64,000 nucleotides of DNA from Limnephilus marmoratus (GCA_917880885.1 OU862920.1:4526001-4590000), one strand, 5' to 3'; shown: positions 1 to 10,955, numbered from the stretch's first letter. Translations and numbers: made by a program. Notes: generated by a model not told the origin, from the letters alone.

Positions 1-32
1 ACCCCCTTCGCCGTAGCAGAGCCGTAATTTGT

Positions 33-180
33 TTCGTCCAAATAAAAAAGTAGTACTTTGGAGGAAACAGTGACACGTATTTTGTGTGTCTCATCCTTTG
101 TCTCACCATTATTTAATGTGTAAGAAAGAGCAGCAGCATTTAACGTTAAGGAACGCTTTTTTGCTGTCACCGTACCGTAA
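33..180. repeat. End of a TIR repeat cut by the window edge
   Basis: This stretch matches 29430-29570 closely: a block around AAACAGTGACACGTATTTTG, then TTTAATGTGTAAGAAAGAG, then AAGGAACG. The AAGAAAGAG segment is the inverted complement of the CTCTTTCTTACA segment at 29272. It is therefore the right-hand end of an imperfect inverted-repeat element whose left end lies before base 1. No coding sequence is seen. Confidence 0.45.
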
Positions 181-539
181 ACGTGATCGATGACGGATTT
201 CTTCGTAAAATGTTCAACGCAGAATTGTCGGTGGTCACTGTTCACTGTTCAGTCACTATTGAATGTAACTGTTGAGTAATAATTATTAGTAACAGTAGCG
301 GCACGACTATTTCGGGCCAGTTTATTTACGTAATGTGCCGCCGCGACTTGCTGGTTCTCACGATCGTCACTCGTTTGAGGGCGTATCTCGGAAACTCACC
401 GTCTCTTTAGGTACTCCGTGATCATTGAGTCTTTATAGAAAATCTAATAAAATAGACTGAGGGCAGATAATACGAACGTGGGTCGAAGCACCGTCGTCAC
501 ATCGTGAGGCGTCTTCGCGGTAAACAAATAGAATAATCA

Positions 540-1217
540 ATATATTAATACATAAAACAAAGTTAGCTAAACCGTTTATAACTCACGAATGGCAGGAACG
601 ATTCTTATGATCTTTGTTTTGTTGGATTTGTCTCCGCCCCGAACAGCAGTATAGCTATTAAAACATCGGAAAAATTCACGAAAAAAAAATTATAAAGAAA
701 ATTATTTTCCTCATTCATTTTATATGGAACGAATTCTCATCGTTCGAAAGACCTGCAGCAATATTATGATAAGTATAATATTGAATTGTGAGTGCATTCC
801 AAAAATTCAAAACTGTCAAATGTTAATGCGCTGATTGTTTTGCTTTTGTTCTTAAACATATAATGCTGACCTTTCACGTCATGTCATTAAATGCCCTTAA
901 GTGTCAACAGTCGAAAATGAGACAAACGGTGAACGTATGTCTGCACCCCTCCAAAGGAAAAATACAATAATTATAATAAATCTCCCTCACACAAAAAAAG
1001 AAAATGAAACGCAATTCCCTTAAGTGGAAAAGTAAGAATATCACAAAAAATAAAATCCGTTCACAAAGCCATCTCTGATACTGACAAAAACAAAACACGG
1101 ACAGTTCCACATCGATAATTGCTTCATTGTGTAATTTTAGACTTTAAAAAAAAAATTAATTCGGTTAATAAGTTATCACAGCAGTTATTGATTCTGAGGC
1201 GGTACGAAGTTCTCCGG
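540..1217 (+). mobile_element. Helitron-like non-autonomous element, degenerate 3' end
   Basis: It is co-linear with 2400-2919 over most of its length. Shared blocks include CGTTTATAACTCACGAATGG, CGTATGTCTGCACCCCTCC, ACGCAATTCCC, CCATCTCTGATACTGAC and GATAATTGCTTCATTGTG. It ends in CTCCGGGAGCTTG where the sister copy ends in GCCGGGTCAGCTAG, so the terminal CTAG has mutated to CTTG. The 5' boundary is not defined by a TC terminus and is approximate. No Rep/helicase coding sequence is present. Confidence 0.5.
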
Positions 1218-1400
1218 GAGCTTGTATATTATAAAAGAAAGTGTAGAAAAGTGGGCGTCCCGCTAAAACTCAGAGTCGAGTCCCGATACGATCAATGGAA
1301 TCATGTGGTGTGGTAGCCGTCTATCCCCCATCCATGAAGTTTTCCGTTTTTACCCAAAGGGCGCGCTTTTAAAGATATAAGAGCTGGAAGTTTTGCCCTC

Positions 1401-1498
1401 TAGAAAAATCTAGAGAAGTCCAGAACATTCGAAAGTATTGAACATCGCGAAACATTCTGGAGTGTTGTGGAATGTTAGGGAACATTGTGGACGATTCG
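1401..1498 (+). promoter_or_regulatory. Heat-shock-element array (HSF binding region)
   Basis: From 1439 to 1498 the sequence parses without gaps into 12 consecutive 5-bp units alternating nGAAn and nTTCn: tGAAc, aTCGc, gAAAc, aTTCt, gGAGt, gTTGt, gGAAt, gTTAg, gGAAc, aTTGt, gGACg, aTTCg. Five units are perfect and six match two of the three core bases. An extra aGAAc-aTTCg pair lies at 1422-1431. Known biology: heat-shock factor trimers bind at least three alternating nGAAn units in 5-bp register. A TATA box follows 40 bp downstream. Function is inferred from the periodicity and the neighbours. Confidence 0.6.
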
Positions 1499-1537
1499 AA
1501 GCCTTTTTTGTATGAGTCGGGCTACCCATGGTAGGGG

Positions 1538-1577
1538 TATATAAAGCAAAATCCGTCGTGGGTTCGAACGTCAGTTC
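1538..1577 (+). promoter_or_regulatory. Core promoter: TATA box and arthropod initiator
   Basis: TATATAAAG lies at 1538-1546, and TCAGTT at 1571-1576 matches the arthropod initiator (TCAGT). The initiator A at 1573 would be +1, placing the TATA box about 30-35 bp upstream, the usual spacing. The HSE array ends 40 bp before the TATA box. The arrangement HSE array, TATA, Inr is that of insect heat-shock gene promoters. Confidence 0.6.
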
Positions 1578-1980
1578 AATCTCATATCAACTCACTGAGC
1601 GAAGCTGAGTACCAGGAAATCGGATGATTTCGAAAGCTCCATTTTCAACTAAAAGAGAAGTAGAGGACAGTGAAAACAAGCATTGAATAAGTTATAGAAA
1701 CCACGCCGCCTGTTGAGGTAAGCATGCTCCATAAGACTTCACAGAGGGTCCGCCAAAAATAGAGAGGGAAGTAAATACTAATGCCGATTTTCGATAGAGC
1801 CTTAATACCGAAAACCACGCCACCTCTTCGCGGAAAACCAGTTAAAACAGTATGTAGGTACTTAATGCTCCACAAGTCTTTTGATAGGATCTCCGAGACA
1901 AGGAGCAAAGGGCAGATAATACGAACGCTGGATTTGATATGGGATTCTTTCACGGAGACTAACGAATCAAAATGAGATTA
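1573..1980 (+). other. Predicted leader of the heat-shock-type transcript; decayed or non-coding
   Basis: The predicted leader AGTTCAATCTCATATCAACTC is A/C-rich, as in insect hsp leaders. The first ATG (1624) opens a 20-codon ORF, MISKAPFSTKREVEDSENKH, ending at 1686. Further on, two similar peptides can be read in fragments: TTPPVEVSMLHKT (near 1700-1740) and TTPPLRGKPVKTVCRYLMLHKS (near 1810-1880). This suggests a decayed internal duplication. I recognise no Hsp70, Hsp90 or alpha-crystallin sequence. It could be a non-coding heat-inducible RNA, a broken gene, or a promoter caught in a transposon. Confidence 0.3.
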
Positions 1981-2399
1981 AAGACGGAAGGGAATACCAT
2001 AACTGAATATGGCACAGAGTGCCTGAATTCGGTTCTCTTCATGAATGAAAATACCCAAGAAGTCAATTAATACTCTAGTATTATACTTGATCACCAATCC
2101 AACAAAATAAATAAACGTTACGTGTCTCAATTTCCAATCCACATCAAGATCAACAGTCAACTTGTAACGGCGAGAAATAAATGAGCAAATCGATTGAAAC
2201 CCGGCTTAAGCAGTACGGATGTACGGAAGGGTTACGTTTACAGCCGTGGTGATTAGAGCCGCTGGGGAAATGCCCCGGGACTGGGATCAAATTATGGAGG
2301 GGGGCAGACCTTCGTAAACATCGAGTTTTTCATCATGTCGATTAAAATCCTTTTGAGTTTTGCCTGTATTTTTGTATCGTGTTGGTATACGAAGATACA

Positions 2400-2919
2400 C
2401 AACTGACATATTTTTAATATAAACAACAAAGTCTGGTTAGTTACACCATTTATAACTCATGAACGGTTAGACCGATTTTTATGATCATTGATTTGTCATT
2501 CAAATTCAAAAACGTCAAATGTCAATGCGCTGATTGCTTTTGTTCTTCAACATATAACGCTGCCCCTCTTTCTTACACACTAAATGTCAACAGTCAAAAA
2601 TGGGACAAACGGTAAACGTATGTCTGCACCCCTCCGCAGGAAAAATTCAATAATTTTAATAAATCTCTCTCAAACGTATAAAGAAAATGAAACGCAATTC
2701 CCATAAGTAAATGTAAAAGTAAGAAAATCACAAAAATTATTAATCCGTATACAATGCCATCTCTGATACTGACACAAACAAAACACGGACAGTTGCGCAG
2801 CGATAATTGCTTCATTGTGTAATTTTTAACTTAATAAAATAACTGAATTTAGTTCAGCCAATAAGTTAATATAACAGTTATTGATTCTCAGGCGGTACAA
2901 AGTTCGCCGGGTCAGCTAG
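2400..2919 (+). mobile_element. Helitron-like non-autonomous element
   Basis: The 3' end GCCGGGTCAGCTAG followed by T (CTAG at 2916-2919) is the lepidopteran Helitron terminus. The body is homologous to 540-1217. The 5' end is not clear: homology begins near 2425 with ACCATTTATAACTCATGAACGG. If the true 5' end lies further upstream, the heat-shock promoter at 1400-1577 could be part of this element. No protein is encoded. Confidence 0.6.
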
Positions 2920-3070
2920 TAATAAATAATAACTAACTTATAGCGTATCTCTATATACGATTTTTCTTCTTCTAGCACTTGAAGAAAAAAGTTTGGTTGC
3001 ACTGCAACTTCGTGTCTGAAACAGAATGCAACATAATATTATTTATATCTACGGTCACTTAGAATATTAT

Positions 3071-3738
3071 AATAGAGAACTCCAGTCCAATTTATTTAAA
3101 ATTTTTTAATGTATAATGACCTTCTAACTTAAATAAGTGCATAATTATATTTATTTTTAGAGTTAGTTTTAATAGTTAAAAATAATTGTCAAAGTTTTAA
3201 TTTTTCAAGACCCCCCGAAAACCACCGTATGTATGGTGAATCGTCTGACGTCATCACTCCTGAAAAATTACTATAGGACCGGGAAATCAGCTGATCAACT
3301 ACCGCTATTTTGAATTCCGTTGTTCGAAGTATTCTCAGAAGAAGCATTACTATTTGTATTGTGCAGTAAACTAATAAGAGACACCTTTATCAATTAAATC
3401 TCTATAAACAGTATGTAATTACAACTAAATCTCTATAAACAGTATGTAAATAAACGAATAAATTAATACGATGGCTTGTGTCATATCATACATTCCCATA
3501 CAATGACTTAACGGTGACGTCACGACACGTTTCACGGTGACGTCACCACTAAAATTTCAATAATGCCAACTTGACGGCATATTTTTACGACCCGATTAAA
3601 AATGGACTCTTCAATATTTTTTTTAAAACTCTGCTTTTAATATTATTGAATAAAACTTATTTATTCAGAATAAGCGTTTATTGGTCTATATGAACATATT
3701 TTTTTAAAGGCATAATATTTTTCACTGGAGTTCCTTAT
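3071..3738. mobile_element. TIR element (AATARRGAACTCCAG ends), short form
   Basis: The left end reads AATAGAGAACTCCAGTCC. The right end, read on the other strand, is AATAAGGAACTCCAGTG. The element is homologous to 36337-37755 at both ends and through blocks such as AGACCCCCCGAAAACCACC and GGCTTGTGTCATATCATAC. It lacks about 750 bp that the other copy has in its middle, so it is an internally deleted or shorter form. Near 3401-3450 a 24-bp segment (CTCTATAAACAGTATGTAA core) is duplicated in tandem. No ORF of note. Confidence 0.6.
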
Positions 3739-4120
3739 TAGGTAGTAGAATACCCGAGAATCCAGATGTTTTCAAAACGTCACCAATGGCAAGATTCATA
3801 AACACATTATTGACCAGCCGTGAATTTTGATCGATTTTCCAGACATTATGGCTGCTATTTTTAATACTGAGAAGATTTATTTTAAAAATCATCCATCAGA
3901 AGCAGACCATCTAATCGTTAACCATTTTTGAAGTCCTTTATTTCAATTACAATTTCATTTAGTAACTTTGTTTATATTTTTTCTAGGCATAAATAATTTC
4001 GAAAATTTAAAACAAAAAAAAATTAACGAAGGCCTCTGACTAGTGGCAGTATCGGGTTATCAAAGCAATGGGTCCCCGACTACTACAAGACAAGGGGAAG
4101 AAAACAAGAAGATGAATTAA

Positions 4121-4329
4121 GTGCAGTTCACACGCGATAGAAGTGAAACCTCCACCCATAATCAAAGCGGACATTGCACGCAGCTTGACAGAGCGCATTG
4201 GCTTAGGTACTGTACGTAGGTAAGACTACTTTCCTATAGATGTATGTGTGGGTCTCTTTTTAGTGTCACTCGTTTCCGTTTCATCGAGTTTCAAATCACA
4301 ACGGTGCTAAAGAAGTATCACTTCAAAAA
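4121..4329 (+). mobile_element. Family T repeat, degraded copy
   Basis: It starts GTGCAGTTCACACGCGATAG, continues AGAAGTGAAACC, and ends CAACGGTGCTAAAGAAG then TATCACTTCAAAAA. The middle has diverged (4155-4235). The next copy begins 7 bp later in the same orientation, giving a head-to-tail pair. Confidence 0.55.
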
Positions 4330-4336
4330 ATCAGAG

Positions 4337-4763
4337 TGTGCAATTCACATGCGGAATTAAAACCTTCAGAAAACTAAACCAGACAAGAGTGGGGAGACTA
4401 CGAAGCACTTTTCCTATCAATGTGAAGGATGATTTTTTCCCTATTTTTGTCGTCGAATTCTAGTGCGCCTTTTCCTTTATATTTGGTCATCCTATTAGCA
4501 TTTGTGTTTTCTTCTTCGTAGTCGCTAGATGTCGCTTTCTTTCGTGTTTTCTCTTTCCTGTTCATTTTGGAGTAGTTATTTTTGGATTTCGTAGGATTCG
4601 ATCCTTGGTCCGCTGAATATCTGACCGCTAAGGTTCATCAGGCGCTTTGTACCACTAGATAAAGGAGGCTTGCGTGGGAACGTAGATTTATCGGAATAAT
4701 CAGATATTTTTTATTGGAACCGAGTTTCAAATTATCGGTGCTAAAGAAGTTTTCACTTCAAAA
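4337..4763 (+). mobile_element. Family T repeat, long form with tRNA-like core
   Basis: Family T ends are GTGTGCARTTCACACGCGG plus AGAAGTGAAACCTTC on the left, and AAAGAAGTTTTCACTTCAAAA on the right. The two ends are inverted relative to each other (GAAGTGAAA and TTTCACTTC), and each can form a small hairpin. The long form carries an internal insert whose minus strand reads like a tRNA head: box A region in the ACCACTAGATAAAGGAGG segment, and box B near GGATTCGATCC. In this copy the insert lies at 4405-4700. The copy keeps both ends but has lost part of the left arm. Confidence 0.6.
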
Positions 4764-5383
4764 TAGGATATAAAATTATGTATCTGAAAGTATCACCGGT
4801 TTGTTCCTGGTAAGCAAGCAAGTACCCACGTGTTAGGAAGCTCTAGCTATCGATTTTCAAAAAACACGTGTTGGCAACCGTGGAGTGGAGGGGGAGGAGG
4901 AGGGGGTGGAATTGTCCGTATTGACACTTGACACGGGACAAGACTACTTCAGCAATCAATGATGAATGTGTGCACCTCTGTCGGAAGGTTCGCCGCGATG
5001 TGCCCACGTGCCCGGGAGCATCCTGACACGCGTGAATCCATCGGGCAACACGTGCCCGATACCATTAGCTTCGTCCACTTCACACGAGACAGCCAAGTGT
5101 CATATGGGCGGGTCTAGGGCACACTCCGCCTCGCCGAGGCAAGGGCGCGCTTTCCTGGGCTCCTGAACATGCCAATAACAAAATGACAGCGCATGTCAAA
5201 TAACTACTTATAGTTACCAAGCAACGCTTTGCTTTTCGTCTGGAAAATAAAAGCGTAATAAATAATTTCATAACGCCAGAGCTTACCAATATATATAGCC
5301 TACAGTCCTCGCAAATAATGTAGCTTTCTGTTAGTGAAAGAATTTTTAAGGTCCAATCAGTATTTTTTCCATGAATGAGTAAC

Positions 5384-5906
5384 AAACATCCATACATCCA
5401 TACATCCATACAACCATACATCCATACATCCATACATCCATAAATCCATACATCCATACATCCATACATCCATACATCCATACATCCATACATCCATACA
5501 TCCATACATCCATACATCCATACATCCATACATCCATACATCCATACATCCATACATCAATACATCCATACATCCATACATCCATACATCCATACATCCA
5601 TACATCCATACATCCATACATCCATACATCCATAAATCCATACATCCATACATCCATACATCCATACATCCATACATCCATACATCCATAAATCCATACA
5701 TCCATACATCCATACATTCATACGTCCATACACCCATACATCCATACATCCATACATTCATACTTCCATACATCCGTACATCCATACATTCATACGTCCA
5801 TACATCCATACATCCATACATCCATACATTCATACGTCCATACATCCATACATCCATACATCCATACATCCATACATCTATACATCCATACATCCACACA
5901 TCCATA
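5384..5906. repeat. Octamer satellite (CATCCATA)n
   Basis: About 65 tandem copies of the 8-bp unit CATCCATA with scattered variants (AAATCC, CATTCATACGTCC) that are more frequent after 5710. Because the period is 8, all three minus-strand frames stay open and give Met-Asp-Val-Trp-Met-Tyr-Gly-Cys repeats. These are translation artefacts. Variant units are clustered at the right end, the older-looking edge. Confidence 0.95.
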
Positions 5907-5938
5907 GTAGGATTATTCAGCGTCTTGTATATATTATA

Positions 5939-6193
5939 TCTTACTAATATTATAAACGCGAAAGTTTATGTTACTATATATTACTCTCTCACGCAAAAAC
6001 TACCGAATGGATTTTAATGAAACTTTACAAAAATATATATCAGAATACATCAGAATAACATATAGGCTATAATTTATAAAGCGCTAGGAAGGGGTCGCGG
6101 GAGGGGAACGGGGACGCACGGGAAAGATGATTCAAGGAGAAACAACGTATTTCTTTGAATATGGCATTGCAACGCATGCCAGGAACCAGCTAG
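5939..6193 (+). mobile_element. Short non-autonomous Helitron
   Basis: It begins TCTTACTAATATTATAAACG and ends GGAACCAGCTAG followed by T. Before the end lies the hairpin TGGCAT-TGCAACGC-ATGCCA (6-bp stem). The insertion site is A/T: a base A precedes TC and a T follows CTAG. It shares GGGAACGGGGACGCACGGGA with copies at 8500-9103 and 44950-45670. No coding capacity. Confidence 0.8.
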
Positions 6194-6692
6194 TATATAA
6201 TATGCGCAGGCGGTGGTTCTTTCTATCTCAATAAAAAGCTAATAAATTGAATGTAAATTCCTGCGACTTCCTAAAATAACGGTGCTCATTACAAGTCGAG
6301 TTTGACTAATCATCCGCATTATCCTTGGTCTGTGACTTGGCCTTGGAGTTCTAGAGACTAGAACGTTTTGAAACTAGGAAATACGTATTTATCATTCCCA
6401 TCGAATCACTCCTGCATAGTGTACTTTAACGTGAAGAATTCACTTCCCAAAACGATAACTTTCTAAACCCAATTACTGTAAACTACATCAGCGCTGTTTA
6501 GAACTTGTCGTCGGGGTTTAAATAACGTTTTTGACACACAAGTGACGTAGGTACCTATACCAAAATGAAATATTATTTTTAAAAGCAGATGAAAGACTTT
6601 TTCGGTTTTTGATTTTGCAAACGGACTATTCACTTCTTTGCAAATAAATATTAAAATTTTGAAAGCAATTGTAGCTAATTTTCGTTATTTGT

Positions 6693-6790
6693 TTTTGGGG
6701 TGTTATACCGTGTTGCGCTACCTCCTTCTTTAGCCAACGTTTCGGTAAGCGTTGCAGTGTCCGTCATCAGGCATATATGGCAGATCCGAC
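6693..6790 (-). repeat. Half copy of palindromic repeat with hammerhead-like core
   Basis: GGTGTTATACCGTGTTGCG matches the arms of the palindrome at 57848-58006. On the minus strand CTGATGA (6770-6764) is followed by CGG...CCG as a 3-bp stem II with a long loop, then GAAA (6743-6740), then CGTT. These are the conserved hammerhead pieces in the right order. Stem I pairing is poor, so activity is doubtful. Confidence 0.35.
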
Positions 6791-7467
6791 AGATGTGTAA
6801 TTGTTAGTGGTGTAATGTGTACTTATTTTCTTAGATGCGATACCGTGTTGCCAGCTCCACTCTACTACGAGCTGGTATTACAGTATATTCAACATGGGCA
6901 ACTACTGGCAACACTGCTTTTGACCCATATAGGCACTAAATTATAGAAAATGTAAAAATATGTAAAAGCCCATAATGATTAATAAATAAACAGGAGATTT
7001 AACAAGTTTTAGAAGGACGTAAGATTTTGAAAGAGATAACATTACGTGGCCCTAGTAATTTTAAGAGCATTATGATAAATGATAAAATCGTTAATTTGAA
7101 GATTTTCATGTTATTTAGAAGGAAATTCTTACGGTGATAGTTAGCTCGGCTGACAGAGATCGTGCTATCGTGCCATCGCTCCCGTAACCAATTTGGTTCA
7201 CTTTTTATACATCCAGAACTGAGAACTAAAAATAATGAAGTGGCGATTCCGACCGACTTTATTTCTGACAGGAGTGTGATCGCCGCGCCTAGACTTACCC
7301 ACAGCCCGAACATAATATCTACACTTTTCAGAGTGGTAGAGGTTCAGAGTGGTAGAGGTAGAGATTATCAGTGTCGCCTTGGTCAAAGTCATCATTTAGA
7401 ATCATTCAATCATAGAATGATGCAATAGTCACTGGCAACGAACAATTGAAAAGTTGGGACTCTCGAA

Positions 7468-7692
7468 TGTCTGGCCGCTAAAGTTCGTCAGGCGCTTCAG
7501 ACCACTTGACCGAAGGAGGCTTGCGTGAAACGTGGATTTATCGTATTATTGTGGAACCGAGTACCGGTGAAATAAATAAATATTTGATTGCTATCTCATT
7601 CTCTCGCTGGCTAAATCCTATAGATGTCGCTCGCTTCCGTTTCATCGAGTTTCAAATCACAACGGTGCTGAAGAAGTTTTCACTTCAAAAAT
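7468..7692 (+). mobile_element. Family T repeat, long form, 5'-truncated
   Basis: It begins inside the tRNA-like core (CTGGCCGCTAAAGTTCGTC) and runs to the intact right end CGGTGCTGAAGAAGTTTTC then ACTTCAAAA. The left TIR and left arm are missing. Confidence 0.6.
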
Positions 7693-7731
7693 ATAATGTC
7701 TGAGTAAAATATAAGAACTGCCCCCAACAAC

Positions 7732-7960
7732 CCGGAATCCGTTTTACTATGCCATCCCCAAATGGGGCATATGTTGTGAGGCTGATGGTAAAGGAAAAAT
7801 GAAAAAGGTGGGGAAGTACTGGCTAATCAAATCTGGTCACCAATCGCGGCTAAAGGCATTTCAAGTAACTTTTCAATTCCGAATGGTGGTCTTATACCAG
7901 GTCGGTTACTGAGAGTACCTTCCACTCTAGAACTTGACGCAAACATACTATTTTGTATAT
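7732..7960 (-). mobile_element. SINE-A body, old copy lacking the tRNA head
   Basis: It aligns with 24105-24310: GCATCCCCAAATGGGG, TGTTGTGAGGCTGA, GGGAAGTACTGGCTA, ATCTGGTCACCAAT, CGAATGGTGGTCTTA and CCTTCCACTCTAGAAC. About one base in six differs from the young copies. Neither the poly-T end nor the tRNA-like head is recognisable. Confidence 0.6.
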
Positions 7961-8043
7961 CTGGCTAATAAATGCTTCTTAAATGTCTTTTTTGCATTTA
8001 ATGTGAAAGACGAAGTATTTTTTAGTAATTAGAAAAACAATTG

Positions 8044-8255
8044 TGTGCAGCTCACACGCGGTAGCAGTGAAACCTTCAGAAAACTTAAGTAGACAAGAGT
8101 GGGAAGACTACGAAGCACCACACAAAGAGGAGACCGATTAGTGTATCTCACATTCTCGCAGACTAAATACTAATAGTATGTGTTTGTCTCTTTTTAGCGT
8201 CGCTTTTTCGTTTCATTGGGTTTCAAATAAACTAAAGAAGTTTTCACTTCATAAA
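8044..8255 (+). mobile_element. Family T repeat, short form
   Basis: Both ends are present: TGTGCAGCTCACACGCGG on the left and AAGTTTTCACTTC on the right. There is no tRNA-like insert; GATTAGTGTATCTCACATTC joins the two arms directly. Confidence 0.7.
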
Positions 8256-8499
8256 TCTCATGTTTCGACGTTTCAGGAAGGAAATAAGTAAAAAGGCAGC
8301 AAAAGAATTCTTTAAATTATTTTTTACAAAAAAATCCTTTACCAAATATGCATGCATAATAATAAATATGTTTCCATACTATTGATAAACAGATTTCAGT
8401 TTTAGTAATTATTGGGTCTTAACCATGTTAAAATTACTCCCAAAATCTCCACTCCCACTACCACTACTAATAAAATCTAATCATTTCTGTGAAAACTAC

Positions 8500-9103
8500 A
8501 CGATCAGCGAATAACATAGGCTATATATACAAGGTGTCCGGGGGTAAAGTGCATTAACTTCGGGAGGTGATTCTACATGATAGTACAAGTAAAAAAATAA
8601 ATAACTTTTTTCCAAATTCCAACTTTTAGTGGTAGTTTTGAGGTAAAAAGATAAAATTAGTCCGGCGTGTGCGGCCAGATTTATTATTTTCCGCTGTTAC
8701 GATACGGGCCAATCACAATCGAGTCGGGCGCCCGGCAGGCTCTCAGCAAGTAACATCGTACCTGACACTAAGGATTTTTAATAGGTACCTACGTCTTTTT
8801 GTATGGGAAAAAAAAAGTTGGAATTTCGGAAAAAGTTGTTAATCTTTTTTACTCCTTCCATCGTGTAGAATCTCGTCCCGAAGTTAATGCACTTTATCCC
8901 CGGACACCCTGTATAATGGTAAGCTTTGGCGTTATGAAATTTGTATAAATGAAAATGTGTGTATTTCATATATTTTAGCGGCAGGGAGGAAAGGCAGTGG
9001 GGAGATGGAGTAGGTGGAAGGGAACGGGGACGCACGGGAAAGGACATGCAGGAAGAATCAATTTATTTCTTTGAATGGCATTTTAACGCGCCATGCCGGG
9101 TAA
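8500..9103 (+). mobile_element. Helitron copy split by a 382-bp MITE
   Basis: The left piece (8500-8529, AATAACATAGGCTATATA) and the right piece (8912-9103, ATAATGGTAAGC through GGGAACGGGGACGCACGGGA to GCCGGGTAACAGCCAG) are contiguous in the uninterrupted relative at 45070-45670. The terminal CTAG is mutated to CCAG. Confidence 0.6.
8530..8911. mobile_element. MITE with long TIRs and TA target duplication
   Basis: The ends are CAAGGTGTCCGGGGGTAAAG and, on the other strand, CAGGGTGTCCGGGGATAAAG. Similarity continues inward for about 100 bp on each side (AAGTTGGAATTT is also mirrored). TA flanks both ends, as in Tc1/mariner-type insertions, and it sits inside a Helitron whose sequence resumes exactly after it. 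A single diverged arm of the same family is at 60289-60420. Confidence 0.75.
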
Positions 9104-9104
9104 C

Positions 9105-10955
9105 AGCCAGTGTAAAATAAAACTCTTCAAAACAAAAGAGATTTCTGACCTCTGGGCGATTCTGCTATAGACGAATCTCGACGTTAATTTTTAAATCGCA
9201 GTATTTGTTACTTTTTTATATATCAGTCCAAAGAAGAAGGTCAATATTTAATAATAATAAAAAATGGATTTTACTTCATATTAAAATTTTTGGCGCGCTT
9301 GGAAACATTGTCATTCGAAGAATCGATAGATACACTGCAAAATCACATCGTGCGACACTGGCGCGAAACAGCTGTTACCGATAGTTTGAGGTTATATTTT
9401 ACTGCTAAACGTGTAGTGATCATATTTATTTATATTTACATGTGCTGCTAATTTTTCCAAAGGAAATATCAGTGTGGTTACGAATAATTTTGGTCTTCCT
9501 CTGGGCGTTCAATAATTCGAACATTTCCATCAAGAGAATACTTCACACAGCAAAAAGTCCAGCATTTAAGCACTTAAAATCTTTCGGCGAACTTAAAAAT
9601 CTAGTAAATTTTCATTCGATGGGGTTAGCCAGGTCACTGAACCCGGAGCACAGTTAGTATAAAGAGTCGATTGTGTGGAAAAATACTTCAAATATAAAAG
9701 ACTCCAAGTCTCGGAGCGAGAAATACGAATAGCCGCTACTTACAAGCTTATTCAGCAGTGTATTATTGTTATTTATGGATTATACCACTGATGTAATCAA
9801 TGAGTGGCAGTTCAGGTCACTATACCCAAGCTTAACACAAGTTGACACCCATCCGCAGTATTTCTATAAAGAAAGGAGTTTTATTTAATAATAATAAAAA
9901 TATTATTTCTTTGTTATTTGTTAAGCTTAGCCTCTTATAATATTTTATTTTGTATTTTTAATATATGAACAGCACAATGGCAACGTGACTTCTTCCGTGT
10001 AAGGTAAAAAATTGCTTTTTAGAAAAAAGGCTTTTTTTAAATTTGATGATACGTTCAGTTTGTGTTATGGAAATTGAAGTAAAACTTTTTTAAGCACGCT
10101 TGACTTGGGGAGTAAGCTGGTGAATTTCTAAACCTTTTTAATGTTTACTTGCAAAATTTCTATACCTACTTCAAAAATTAAATGTCTTCCGATTTATAAA
10201 ATTTGAAGGCTTATTTGATCACCTATCAAAAACAGTTTTTAGTTTTCGGATATTTTCAGAAATGTTCCATTTATTTGGATTTTATTGCAAAGCGGAAATA
10301 TTTTGACCTTCTGACTTAATATGATCGAGGTCTGAGGGGTTAACACAATAACACAGTATTTTTTAGCCTAAATTTCAAGATCTATATTTCTGTGACTGGT
10401 AATAAGGTAATGAAGTCATAATAGATATGTTGTATTATTTGATGGTAAACTTGAATGGGTATTTCAAAACTTCTAATAATTTCCATAAAAAACTTTGCAT
10501 ATCGTTATTTGTACTCCGTATTCCTGTTGAAAGCTTTTGTTCCTGCGTTTGGTAAATTAATTTTTTTATAATATCTATAGTAAATCATTACTTTTAAATG
10601 AATTATTTATTTATACTGGGTCATTTCAACGCGTGGCAATCAGTTTTTATGAATAATAACAATAGATAGGTAAACTTATGATAACAACTATAGTATTTCA
10701 AATTCGGAGCTCGACTGTTGCGAATTCTTGAGTGTAGTCAATTTAAGAGTACGCACTCGACTCACTTGGCATAATGACCTACTTTAATCCCACCATTCAC
10801 AAATAAAATATATGACAAACTTGCTTACATAGTTTAGTAAACAAATATACAAATGATACCGCCATTTTTAATGTAATAATTTCTGTGTTTTCAATATACC
10901 TAAATAATTTTTTGTATGTTAACGTATTATTTGTGATAATTTCTTTTTATTATTT
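9105..10955. other. AT-rich interval without recognised gene
   Basis: Nothing above background was found. Near 9332 GAATCGATAGATA resembles a DRE-like TATCGATA motif, and around 9370 the sequence is briefly less AT-rich (GCGCGAAACAGCTGTTACC). A short open frame at 9442-9657 has no recognisable motif. The rest is A/T-rich, intron-like sequence. Confidence 0.5.

Noticed and set aside
1573..1980. Hsp70 or small heat-shock protein gene
   Set aside because: The promoter looks right, but no ATPase (IDLGTTYS-type) or alpha-crystallin sequence can be read in any frame downstream.
5080..5905. Long minus-strand frames with Met-Asp-Val-Trp-Met-Tyr-Gly-Cys repeats
   Set aside because: They are translations of the CATCCATA satellite; a stop-free 8-bp unit stays open in three frames. 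No start context or unique domain.
9442..9657. 71-codon frame as a small gene
   Set aside because: No motif, no homologous copy in the window, and no promoter or splice context that I could support.
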